Below, piece by piece: positions 27,480-36,141 of a DNA stretch of 64,000 nucleotides. Below the pieces are notes generated by a model that was given only the letters and a program-made list of their open reading frames with translations, was not told the DNA's origin and made no database searches. Origin of the DNA: Saprospiraceae bacterium (GTDB lineage: Bacteria; Bacteroidota; Bacteroidia; Chitinophagales; Saprospiraceae); the NCBI GenBank assembly GCA_016722295.1, contig JADKGL010000037.1, positions 186,001 through 250,000 of the forward strand, written 5' to 3'. The position numbers and the translations under genes are program-made. Position 1 is the stretch's first letter. Every line of letters begins with the position of its first letter.

Positions 27480-30400
27480 CTACATTTTAATAAACTTATT
27501 AATGACTGTCCGATTTCCAATATTCATTTTTATTATATAAGTACCTAATTTCAGTTCAGATATATCAATGGGATCGTTGTTGGAAAGGGTTTGACTTTTT
27601 ACCACTTTCCCGTTAATATCAAATATCTCATACTTCAATAAACCCTCATGGTATGGTAAATACAAAATATCATTCGTTGGATTAGGAAACAACTCAGAGG
27701 CTGTATAATTATCGATATTTTTAGTTGAAGTAGGAAAACCGACCACTGTCTTTGCAACATTCGTCATAATTGGAAAATTGAAGTCAAAATAAATATTTGC
27801 TGCATTTCGAATTGTATCCCTATGTTGTAAATCTGCCCTTGTATTAATTTTATATAAAACGTATCCTTTATTATTTAATGTATCAAATGGCAAATTTATA
27901 TTTTCAAATATAAACTCTAAGGTATTTGAATTTTTCATTCTTGACCATGACTTATGGCTAACGTCTAGAATCTCAACTGTATTCACATCAAAAATTTGAG
28001 GATCTAGTTCATGCTTAATTACAACATTTTGTGCGTTAAATGTTCCGACATTTTCAAAACGACACAAATAATGCAAACTTTTTCCTACTTGTTCTATACG
28101 TATATAATCACCTTCTAAACATGTCAAATCATTCGGATCCAATGAGCCTACAGCGATACTATTTAATTCAAAGATGTTATTGGCCAAATTATCATCAATT
28201 TCATTGACATTAATTCTTGCAACAAATTTTAATATGTCATCATTGTTTACTGGTGGATCATCCATTGGGCTATTACAGATCAGTTTAAAAGAAATAGTCC
28301 GAGATTCAAATGGTGGTAAATTTGAAAAATGCCACAGTAATGTATTCGTAGATTGCATATCTGGGGGAGTGCTAGCTTTAATGAATTTAATAAGCTTTTC
28401 ATCATATTCAAACAATATATCCCCATTCAACATTGCATTGCCAACATTGCTATAAACCAAACTAAATTCAATAGGAAAGCCTGGTCTTAAAGGATCTTTA
28501 GGAATAATAATTATTTTAGCATCTGGCTTAACCCCTATAGGCTTAAAACAAAAATCAGCTGCAATAGAATCGCTTATACCTGGAAATTTTACAGTCAAGG
28601 TGTCAGGAGTAATGCTATAATAATTGCTTAACTCAATCTGTGGCTTGATAGTATGTTCTCCTTCTGTTAAAAACAATCTGTAATTTCCTGTTTTACTAAA
28701 AATAAATTCGCCAGACTGACTAGCATTACTTACTTTGTACTTCACAAATGGAACAGCTGGATCATTGGCATTACAGTCGATACCATTTATACTGTATTTT
28801 GTGTCACCACTTACAGTATAGACTTTTCCGCCACCATTAAAGCTACAATACGAATTTACATTGCAATCAGTCTTTCCTAAAGAAACTAAAATTGAATTGA
28901 CTTGGTCTATATGATTATCTTCGCAGCATATATATTTTAGAAAAGAATTTTGATCTAGTCTCAAAGTAGGCAGATTTTTTGCACCATTCTTTAAAAATAA
29001 TGCATTTAATTTTGTTGCGTAGCAATTCAGATCAATCAAATCTTTAGAGTTTTCAATATTCAAAAATTCAATATTTGTGATAGAACAATGTAAAATTTTC
29101 AACTTGATTAATTTTGAAATTTCCAAAGCACTTAGTGGATTTATATTGCAATAAAAATTGAGCAAATTAGCTTGCTCATTGAGATCTATAGAAGTTATTT
29201 GGTTATTTCCAATATTCAAATGGATTAGTTCTTTTAATTCACGTATATCAAGACTTGTTAATTTGTTTTCTGAACAGTCTAATGATTTTAATTTTTTTAA
29301 ACTGGAAAGATTCAAATTATCAAGTTGATTGGCACTTATATTCATTGTGTCCAATTGAGGTAAATCTTGCAATTCAATACTTTGCAGTTTATTGCGTTGC
29401 ACATTGAGTGTTGTTAAATTTTTTAAATTGCCTACTTCTAATTTGCTCAATTGATTGTGGGAACAATATGCAATAATCAAATCAGGCGAAAACCTTAAAT
29501 TCAATGAATCCATTAGATTATTATAACAATATAGATATTTCAATTTGGGTGTATTTTTTAGATCTAAGGTGGTTAGAGAATTATTGATTAAATTTAGATT
29601 TTCCAGTAATGGTGATCCATTGAGATCTATGCTTTTAATTTTATTCCTTTGACTCTCGAGTATCTTGAGCATACCCAATCCTCTCAGTTCTAATGAATCG
29701 AGCTCATTTTCACTGCAGTCTAAAAAATTCAAAAGACAAAACTCTTCAATGCCACGTAATGATTTAATATTTCTTGCCCTTAAAAATAGCTTTTCAACTT
29801 TAATGGCCTCACTTACTTGAATTTCACCATCATTATTGAAATCCGCATCAGAATCAGGATTAAAGTCATTGTTTGTGTCTACGCAAATACTTGACACTAA
29901 TGCTTTTCTAAAATTTGAATCCTGAAAAACAATCTTATCATAAAAATTAGGGTAATCAACCAATACATCTACATCGTTCAAGTTAGTGTATTTGTCACTT
30001 TCAAAATATATTCTGCTTGATACTTTTAAAACATTGCCTACAGTAACTTTTGGCTTTGCCTTAATTTTAAACAAAATGTACCCTGAATCACTGGGCATCA
30101 AGTTTATATCCCACAAAGCAAATTCTATTACATATCCTCGTAAAACCTGCATTTGTGGTGCATGGCTAGTTGATAAGACCTGAAGTGAAGCTAGATTAAA
30201 TAAATTAGTGTCAATCTGGCTTTGAATAAAAATATTCGGTGTAACTGAAGAATTAGTATTTTTAAACTTAATCATATAATGTAAAAATTCATCAATCCTT
30301 TTGAATGGCAAAGTATTTCCCTGAAGACATTCTACAGTATTATTTGAACTACTATTCTGTGCCAATTGAATTAATACAAAATTTGTGTCGAGGCTTGTTT

Positions 30401-32024
30401 CGTTCTTTAGATTACTTTTTATTGTTGTACTAAATTTTAATGTATCTCCAATATTTACTGGTGGTGTTGCAGCAGGACTATTGCAATTCAAATTTATATC
30501 GAATTCCTTAGTTCCAAATGGCAACACATTAGAATAGCTCCATTTAACTTTTCCTCCCACGATTGCATCTGGACTTTGACTGGAACTAATAAATTGCATC
30601 CTGGTATTATCAAAATCAAAATACACTTCACCATTTGAAACTTTATTTCCCTTATTATGAATTAAAACTTTATACTGCACATTATTGCCAGGAATCAATG
30701 ACTCTATTGGAACAATAGAAACCTCCATGTCATTATAATCTCCTATTGCTGAAATGCAAAAATTGCGCTCTAGAATTTCGTTTGAACTTGTAAAATTGTA
30801 AGGATAAAATTCTGGATCAGATTTAAATGCAATTTTGTTGCTAATATTTGAGTTTAAATTACCGGAGACATTTAGCTTTCTAATTTCGTAGCGACCATTT
30901 TGTTGAGTAGTAAAATAATGCGGGGGAGGATCCGGCTGTGTTGCATCTTTTGCATAAAGCATATAATTGGAAACTGCTGGATCATTGGCATCACAATTAT
31001 TTTTATTAATATCATATCGAACAACTCCCGTTATTTTATTGATATTCTGGTTAGTATCCTTTGAACAATATGTATTTACTTCTATAAATTCTTCTACTCT
31101 GTTGCGGATGGATTCAAAGGAAGCAATATCACAACATATATATCTAAAATTTGGGTTTTCTCTATAATCAAAAAATCCTCCATTTTGCAACATTACAGTT
31201 TTTAAATTGATAGATGTTAATAAATTATTATAAAAATTTAAATAGGTTATCTTTTCAATGTCTTTCAATTCAAGAGAGGTTAATTTATTATCACCGCAAA
31301 ATAATGTATTTAATTTAGGATTATCCGTAAAGCTCAAAGTAGTTAGTTCATTATAGTTTAAATATATTTCTTTGAAATTGGGAGAATTTTCAAATTTTGC
31401 TGAGGTTATAAAATTATTTGGTGCATAGACATGTTCCATCTTTGAAAAGTTAGAGAGATCTAGTGTTGTCAATCTATTATTGTCGCATGTCAATATTCTT
31501 AGATCGGGACATAAGTGCAAGTCTAATTTTGTAAATCTATTATCCGCACAATGTAACTCATCTAAATTAGGAACATATTGTAATTCTAATTTTGAAAGAC
31601 TATTGCCATAGCAGTACAACCTCTTCAAATTTGGCGCACCATTTAAATCAAGATATTTAAGACCTGTCTGTGTACAATCCAGATCACTTAATTTGGTTAA
31701 ATTTGTTAAGTAAATGCTGTCTAATTCGGTTTCTGTACAAAGCAAAGACTCTAAGTTTGAAAAATACTCAATTCCCGTCAGATCATTAATTGGGAATGTT
31801 GCAATATTTAGATTTTTCAAAAGCAATGCTTCAGCAACATCGATTTGACCATCATCGTTTGTATCGGCATCATCGTCCATCCTTCCATCTCCATTTTTAT
31901 CTATGCAGAGTTCTTGGGTTAAAAAATCTTTAAAAACAGGATCTGGAATATTGATGTTTTGGGCATAGGTATAGCTCATAGTAAATAGAAAAAACGTAAG
32001 AATTCCAAAAATTCGATCAGTCAT
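27480..32024 (-). CDS. Giant T9SS type A leucine-rich-repeat surface protein with internal duplication
   Basis: This 1514-residue protein has a signal peptide (about 1-21). Its plan occurs twice. An acidic calcium-loop-like segment (DKNGDGRMDDDADTNDDG near 40; DTNNDFNPDSDADFNNDG near 718) is followed by bacterial leucine-rich repeats, then an N-C-(N/D)ANDPAV segment, then DUF11/DUF7619-like beta domains (GSLDPNDLTCLEGD). The type A sorting domain is residues about 1440-1514 (LFPNPTNDILYLPY, LGTYIIKMN). It would be exported and anchored at the surface, probably for adhesion or binding. It lies between the two immunity-like genes but has no toxin domain that I can see. Confidence 0.85.
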   Translation of the reverse strand: MTDRIFGILTFFLFTMSYTYAQNINIPDPVFKDFLTQELCIDKNGDGRMDDDADTNDDGQIDVAEALLLKNLNIATFPINDLTGIEYFSNLESLLCTETELDSIYLTNLTKLSDLDCTQTGLKYLDLNGAPNLKRLYCYGNSLSKLELQYVPNLDELHCADNRFTKLDLHLCPDLRILTCDNNRLTTLDLSNFSKMEHVYAPNNFITSAKFENSPNFKEIYLNYNELTTLSFTDNPKLNTLFCGDNKLTSLELKDIEKITYLNFYNNLLTSINLKTVMLQNGGFFDYRENPNFRYICCDIASFESIRNRVEEFIEVNTYCSKDTNQNINKITGVVRYDINKNNCDANDPAVSNYMLYAKDATQPDPPPHYFTTQQNGRYEIRKLNVSGNLNSNISNKIAFKSDPEFYPYNFTSSNEILERNFCISAIGDYNDMEVSIVPIESLIPGNNVQYKVLIHNKGNKVSNGEVYFDFDNTRMQFISSSQSPDAIVGGKVKWSYSNVLPFGTKEFDINLNCNSPAATPPVNIGDTLKFSTTIKSNLKNETSLDTNFVLIQLAQNSSSNNTVECLQGNTLPFKRIDEFLHYMIKFKNTNSSVTPNIFIQSQIDTNLFNLASLQVLSTSHAPQMQVLRGYVIEFALWDINLMPSDSGYILFKIKAKPKVTVGNVLKVSSRIYFESDKYTNLNDVDVLVDYPNFYDKIVFQDSNFRKALVSSICVDTNNDFNPDSDADFNNDGEIQVSEAIKVEKLFLRARNIKSLRGIEEFCLLNFLDCSENELDSLELRGLGMLKILESQRNKIKSIDLNGSPLLENLNLINNSLTTLDLKNTPKLKYLYCYNNLMDSLNLRFSPDLIIAYCSHNQLSKLEVGNLKNLTTLNVQRNKLQSIELQDLPQLDTMNISANQLDNLNLSSLKKLKSLDCSENKLTSLDIRELKELIHLNIGNNQITSIDLNEQANLLNFYCNINPLSALEISKLIKLKILHCSITNIEFLNIENSKDLIDLNCYATKLNALFLKNGAKNLPTLRLDQNSFLKYICCEDNHIDQVNSILVSLGKTDCNVNSYCSFNGGGKVYTVSGDTKYSINGIDCNANDPAVPFVKYKVSNASQSGEFIFSKTGNYRLFLTEGEHTIKPQIELSNYYSITPDTLTVKFPGISDSIAADFCFKPIGVKPDAKIIIIPKDPLRPGFPIEFSLVYSNVGNAMLNGDILFEYDEKLIKFIKASTPPDMQSTNTLLWHFSNLPPFESRTISFKLICNSPMDDPPVNNDDILKFVARINVNEIDDNLANNIFELNSIAVGSLDPNDLTCLEGDYIRIEQVGKSLHYLCRFENVGTFNAQNVVIKHELDPQIFDVNTVEILDVSHKSWSRMKNSNTLEFIFENINLPFDTLNNKGYVLYKINTRADLQHRDTIRNAANIYFDFNFPIMTNVAKTVVGFPTSTKNIDNYTASELFPNPTNDILYLPYHEGLLKYEIFDINGKVVKSQTLSNNDPIDISELKLGTYIIKMNIGNRTVINKFIKM

Positions 32025-32181
32025 ATAAAATGTGTTTTATTATTTATAATGTAAAGTAAAGATATATCATTTTTCTAATTTGACCTAAATTTTTTCTTGA
32101 AAATTGGTTTAAGTGCAGTCAATGTCAAAATGGAATAGTGTCTGTTTGCTTTTTTAAATAAGAATACATTTCTTGGCACAT
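32025..32181. other. Intergenic, no gene seen
   Basis: AT-rich spacer between the LRR gene start and the transposase remnant. It may hold the LRR promoter: the reverse strand has TATCTTTA, one mismatch from the -7 consensus. Nothing else is supported. Confidence 0.5.
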
Positions 32182-32379
32182 TTAAGAAGCTTCATTTTTT
32201 AAATCCCGTAAGGTAGCAAAATGCTTTCCAGAATCTTTGCTTGAAAATATAAGAAGAACATGATTCGTCATCAGACACCAAGCATGCAAAATATGTCCTT
32301 TGGTATTGATACAAATTCTTTGAAATAATTAGAAGATCTCTTTGTGTTTTATTCTTGTGAAAAACATCCTCCAATCCAG
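32182..32379 (-). pseudogene. Decayed IS200-like (Y1/RAYT) transposase fragment
   Basis: A 66-codon reverse-strand frame with one internal stop reads LDWRMFFTRIKHKEIF, stop, then HAWCLMTNHVLLIF and LRDLKNEAS. This matches the Bacteroidota Y1 transposase pattern W-x-DVFTR, ...KGL-x-x-HAW-x-(I/L)M-x-NHVHLI...LRDFKK-x-TS. The HUH motif is damaged (NHVLL in place of NHVHL), and the N-terminus and the tyrosine region are missing. It abuts the out-of-frame tail of the copy 2 gene. A longer open frame over the same bases (32192-32431) is a shadow. Confidence 0.65.
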
Positions 32380-32396
32380 CTTCGAGATTGGATTTG

Positions 32397-32457
32397 CTAT
32401 CTAGTAGTAAACAATCCAATTTTACTTTCAATGTAATTTCTTATTTCTTTTTTATTT
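32397..32457. repeat. 61-bp near-identical terminal repeat, copy 2
   Basis: Matches 25854-25914 with three differences. Here the sequence is out of frame with its gene, so the identity is not explained by selection on the protein. Confidence 0.75.
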
Positions 32458-32952
32458 TTTATTCTTTTCTGGTACATTGAAATACATATAGTAATCGTAC
32501 CCAAATCTTACGCCTAACTCTTTGTTTCCTTTACAGTAAAGCCTTCCATACATAGCGCTTCTAAGTATCAACCGAGCTGCCATTTGAGCTTCATCAATAT
32601 TCAGAGTTCGTCTTCTATTTAATTGAGTATAAAATTTCTCTAGTTCTTGATCTAATAATCTATGTATTTTTTTCTTCCCTAAATAAAAAGTTTTTTCTGA
32701 AATTTGAATTCGATCGCACTCAAAATAGTTGAAGAGATATTTAAATGCATGTATATAATTATCTTCGACTAATTTGTAATCTTGATATGTCAATTCAACC
32801 CCATCGATAATTTTACCAATATCAAATCCTGTCCATTCTTTTTTCATAAAATGCCCTTCGGAGTTCCTGAATTTAGGATTGTATTTCATTACTTCAAATG
32901 TGTTGAATCTCCAACGATCCTTCAGAGGTATATCGTCCTTTTTTAATCTCAT
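32452..32952 (-). CDS. Immunity-like protein of unknown family (copy 2), C-terminus lost by frameshift
   Basis: This is a paralog of the protein at 25854-26399. The start at 32952 (MRLKKDDIPLKDRW) aligns with the start of copy 1; an upstream ATG at 32970 lies in the remnant of the preceding gene. A net gain of seven A-rich bases after NVPEKNKK shifts the frame and stops translation at 32452. About 15 residues (the EIRNYIESKIGLFTTR of copy 1) are lost, though their codons are still present out of frame down to 32397. Function unknown, as for copy 1. It may be a non-functional relic. Confidence 0.55.
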   Translation of the reverse strand: MRLKKDDIPLKDRWRFNTFEVMKYNPKFRNSEGHFMKKEWTGFDIGKIIDGVELTYQDYKLVEDNYIHAFKYLFNYFECDRIQISEKTFYLGKKKIHRLLDQELEKFYTQLNRRRTLNIDEAQMAARLILRSAMYGRLYCKGNKELGVRFGYDYYMYFNVPEKNKK

Positions 32953-32956
32953 CTTA

Positions 32957-33045
32957 TTAATTAATAGCATTTAAATTCGCATCCTTTGTAATTAGGACAA
33001 CGTTGTTTCCTATGAACTTTTTGTTATTATTTCCTTCATGTCAAT
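32957..33045 (-). pseudogene. C-terminal remnant of the small gene that precedes the immunity-like gene
   Basis: The reverse strand reads KKFIGNNVVLITKDANLNAIN and a stop just before copy 2. It parallels the restored tail GTFDANLNKIAD before copy 1. Only about 28 codons remain, which suggests that a two-gene cassette was duplicated and then mostly deleted here. Confidence 0.4.
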
Positions 33046-33088
33046 AAAAAAAAGAGCATGAAGGACCATATAGTTTCATGCTCTTTTT
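33046..33088. terminator. Bidirectional rho-independent terminator
   Basis: GAGCATGAA (33054-33062) pairs with TTCATGCTC (33075-33083). It is flanked by an A8 run on the left and a T5 run on the right, so it works on either strand. It follows the minus-strand propeller gene and seals it off from the copy 2 cassette. Confidence 0.85.
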
Positions 33089-33099
33089 AATTTAAAAAT

Positions 33100-35151
33100 T
33101 TACTCCTTAATAAATTTTTTAGTTTGAGTGCCTGTACCTGAATTGATTTGGATGAAATACATTCCAGTTAGCAACTTACTAACGTCAATTGAATTGCTTG
33201 TATGTTTTGCATTTTCTTGAATTGCGTTCCCATTGAGATCAAAAATTTTGTAGCTTGATATTTCTGTTTCAAAATTGATGTTACTCTGAACTGGATTTGG
33301 ATTAAATTCTATTTCTTTTGTTTGTATTTTATCATCCGAAGCTACTGTAGAGCGATCTAGAACAAAAATTCCCATTCTTGTTGCCACCCAAAGATTGCCT
33401 TTAGAATCTTCATTGAATCGGAATACTTCAGTCTCAAATGGAAAGTTAAAATCTTTTTGCGTTTTCCAAACATTATTGTGGAAGTTATAGAATCCATATG
33501 TTGATCCAATCCATATTCCAGAGTTTTTGCTTGAATAAATTGTATTGTGTCTATCATTCGGTAATGGAGAATTTGTAGAATTATAAGTAGTCCATGTGGT
33601 TCCATTTAACTTTGCGACACCTGAACCTGATATCCAAACATTTTGATCAATATCTTCAGTAATATCAGTTAAAAATGAAATGTTTGGTAAATTTGGTGGT
33701 GCATCCAAAGTTCTCCAGCTGACTCCATCAAAGATTGAAATTCCATATAAATTTTGGAACCATAATTCGTTATTTGCTCTTTGGATCATTGAATACATAG
33801 AATTTCTGACTAAAAAATCATTTGTCGAAATGTCAAAGTTATTCCATGATTTGTTTTCATAGAAATAGAATTTTGATAATGGATTTGTCCAGACTCTTTG
33901 TTTCTTATCGATATAAACTGTGAATGTATAGTCAGATGGGAATCCGGAATTTGCTTTATTATGTATTTTCCAATTGGTTTGGTCATATTGCACTAAGCCC
34001 TTATTATAAACGGGGAGCCAAATATTTTTATCCTCTCCGATGGCAATTCTTCTTAGTTGAGGGTAGTCGATAATTTTATTAATGCTATCATATTTGTTCC
34101 AGTTACCATTATTAAATTGACAAATACCATAATCTGTTGCAATCCATAGGTTGTTTGGATCTGCGAATTTCAAATCAGTAGTATGATTATCTATTAGTCC
34201 TGAGTTAGCAAAACTTAAAAAATACCATAATGATTGAGAATAAATACCAACACCATTTCTTTTTGTAGCGACCCAAATAGAATTGTTTTTATCTACTAGA
34301 ATGGTTTTAATACTATTGAGGTCTAAGTTTAGACTTGAGATGTCTGTTTTTACAAAATTAGTACCGTCAAATTGATGTATTTCATTTCCACTAAAAAACC
34401 ATTTTCTATTTTTGGAATCGATATACATACTTCTCGCAGGAGGATATCTTTCTATAACCTTCCAACTAGTTGCTTCAAGAGTAAAAAATCCTTCGAAGCC
34501 AGTTGCATAAATATTGCCTAGTAAATCTTTTTCCATTTCAATAAAATCATGTTGAAAAGAAGTTGTGTTAGTGTCTGTATAGAATCCTGTGTATTTTTGA
34601 CCATCGTACTTAATGATTCCATTTGTTGAAGCTATCCAAATAATGCCATTATTGTCATATGCAAGATCATTTATAGTTCTTTTGCGAGTTTGTGGTAATT
34701 TAACTGTATTCCAATTTGTACCGTCAAACGTAGTAAAAGAAGAATCAAAATGACAAATCAAGGTTGGATAATTTTTATCAAATTTAATTAATCCAATTTT
34801 ATTGTTAGAAAGAGGCGTATTACTTGAATTATATTGAGTCCATTTTGAGTTATGTAAAATTGAAATACCATTGTTCGTGCCGATCCAGATTCTGCCTAAC
34901 GAATCTTGGGTTATGCAGTTTACAAAATTGTGTGCAATCTCAGAATTTGAAGTGTTATAATTTTTGATATTTCCAGATTCATCGACATGTTGGACTCCGA
35001 AACCATAAGTTCCAAACCATTTGCCATTGTCTTTATCAAGAAAACTACAAGTGATTTCAAAATCAGCATAATGATGTGTCCATTTTTGTGCTATAGCAAT
35101 GTTAGCGATAAATAGAAGTAAAAACGAAAAGGAAGTAAATTTTTTTTGCAT
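33100..35151 (-). CDS. T9SS type A beta-propeller protein (two-component-regulator-propeller type)
   Basis: This 683-residue protein has a signal peptide (about 1-21, ending IAIAQKW). Residues about 25-600 are repeats of the ligand-binding propeller type, with recurring elements such as DSLGRIWIGTNNGIS, DNNGIIWIASTNGI and DSKGNLWVATRMGIF. The C-terminal sorting domain (about 612-683) has FNPNPVQSNINFE and LTGMYFIQIN. In two-component hybrids these propellers are periplasmic sensors, but here there is no kinase, so a secreted binding role is likely. It ends at a strong bidirectional terminator. Confidence 0.82.
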   Translation of the reverse strand: MQKKFTSFSFLLLFIANIAIAQKWTHHYADFEITCSFLDKDNGKWFGTYGFGVQHVDESGNIKNYNTSNSEIAHNFVNCITQDSLGRIWIGTNNGISILHNSKWTQYNSSNTPLSNNKIGLIKFDKNYPTLICHFDSSFTTFDGTNWNTVKLPQTRKRTINDLAYDNNGIIWIASTNGIIKYDGQKYTGFYTDTNTTSFQHDFIEMEKDLLGNIYATGFEGFFTLEATSWKVIERYPPARSMYIDSKNRKWFFSGNEIHQFDGTNFVKTDISSLNLDLNSIKTILVDKNNSIWVATKRNGVGIYSQSLWYFLSFANSGLIDNHTTDLKFADPNNLWIATDYGICQFNNGNWNKYDSINKIIDYPQLRRIAIGEDKNIWLPVYNKGLVQYDQTNWKIHNKANSGFPSDYTFTVYIDKKQRVWTNPLSKFYFYENKSWNNFDISTNDFLVRNSMYSMIQRANNELWFQNLYGISIFDGVSWRTLDAPPNLPNISFLTDITEDIDQNVWISGSGVAKLNGTTWTTYNSTNSPLPNDRHNTIYSSKNSGIWIGSTYGFYNFHNNVWKTQKDFNFPFETEVFRFNEDSKGNLWVATRMGIFVLDRSTVASDDKIQTKEIEFNPNPVQSNINFETEISSYKIFDLNGNAIQENAKHTSNSIDVSKLLTGMYFIQINSGTGTQTKKFIKE

Positions 35152-35293
35152 ATTTTAATATTTTATGCAATGTTAAAAAAATACTATCAATATTTTACAC
35201 ATTAAATAGTTATTAAATATTAAATTTTAAATTTTGAGGAATATTCCAAACTTATATTAAACTTTTTAAAAGTAATTTTCTTTCAATTAGAGT

Positions 35294-36088
35294 ATGAAGG
35301 CATATTTAGAATTACTAGAACATGTCAGAAGTCATGGTGTAGTGAAATCTGATAGAACTGGGGTAGGGACTCAAAGTGTTTTTGGGCATCAGATTCGATT
35401 TGATTTAGCTCAAGGTTTTCCTTTATTGACTACCAAGAAACTTCACTTAAAGTCAATTATCTATGAATTGTTGTGGTTTATTAATGGGGATACGAATATT
35501 AAGTATTTGAATGATCATGGAGTAAGTATTTGGGATGAATGGGCCGACCAACATGGGGATTTAGGTCCTATATATGGTAAGCAATGGCGTACATGGAGAT
35601 CTGAGTCTGGAGAGGTCATAGATCAATTATCTCAGCTAATTGAAATGATAAAAAAAGATCCAAACTCTCGTCGTCTTATTATCTCTGCTTGGAATGTAGC
35701 CGATCTTCCTAAAATGGCATTGAGTCCTTGTCATTGTTTATTTCAATTTTATGTAGCAAATGGCAAACTTTCATGCCAACTTTATCAGAGGTCAGCGGAC
35801 TTATTCCTAGGTGTGCCTTTTAATATTGCTTCCTATGCATTGCTCACGATGATGATTGCTCAAGTAACTGGTTATGAAGTAGGGGAGTTTGTTCATACTT
35901 TTGGAGATTTACACTTATATTTAAATCATATGGAACAAGTGGAAACACAATTGAGCAGAGAGCCAATGTCGCTTCCTACAATGTGGATAAATCCTAATGT
36001 CAAATCAATTTTTGATTTTAGTTTTGAAGATTTTAAATTGGAAAACTATCAATCACATCCTTCTATAAAGGCACCAATTGCAGTGTAA
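35294..36088 (+). CDS. thyA: Thymidylate synthase ThyA
   Basis: ThyA methylates dUMP to dTMP with methylene-tetrahydrofolate. The 264-residue length equals that of the E. coli enzyme. The nucleophile is C146 in LSPCHCLFQFYV, followed by LSCQLYQRSADLFLGVPFN, and the C-terminus ends KAPIAV as is typical. A near-consensus -7 box (TAATTTTC, 35273-35280) precedes the ATG. It converges with the SNF2 helicase gene. Confidence 0.98.
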   Translation: MKAYLELLEHVRSHGVVKSDRTGVGTQSVFGHQIRFDLAQGFPLLTTKKLHLKSIIYELLWFINGDTNIKYLNDHGVSIWDEWADQHGDLGPIYGKQWRTWRSESGEVIDQLSQLIEMIKKDPNSRRLIISAWNVADLPKMALSPCHCLFQFYVANGKLSCQLYQRSADLFLGVPFNIASYALLTMMIAQVTGYEVGEFVHTFGDLHLYLNHMEQVETQLSREPMSLPTMWINPNVKSIFDFSFEDFKLENYQSHPSIKAPIAV

Positions 36089-36141
36089 ATTTTGCAGAAT
36101 GCATTAGCTGTTGTTTAGGAGTGATTGTAATCTCCATATTT

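Noticed and set aside
27214..27480. Possible toxin gene paired with the immunity-like genes
   Set aside because: Only short frames and the REP-like repeats are present; no toxin domain or Rhs core can be read.
32192..32431. 79-residue minus-strand open frame
   Set aside because: It mixes out-of-frame tail codons of copy 2 with an out-of-frame reading of the Y1 transposase remnant; the adjacent frame carries the recognisable motifs.
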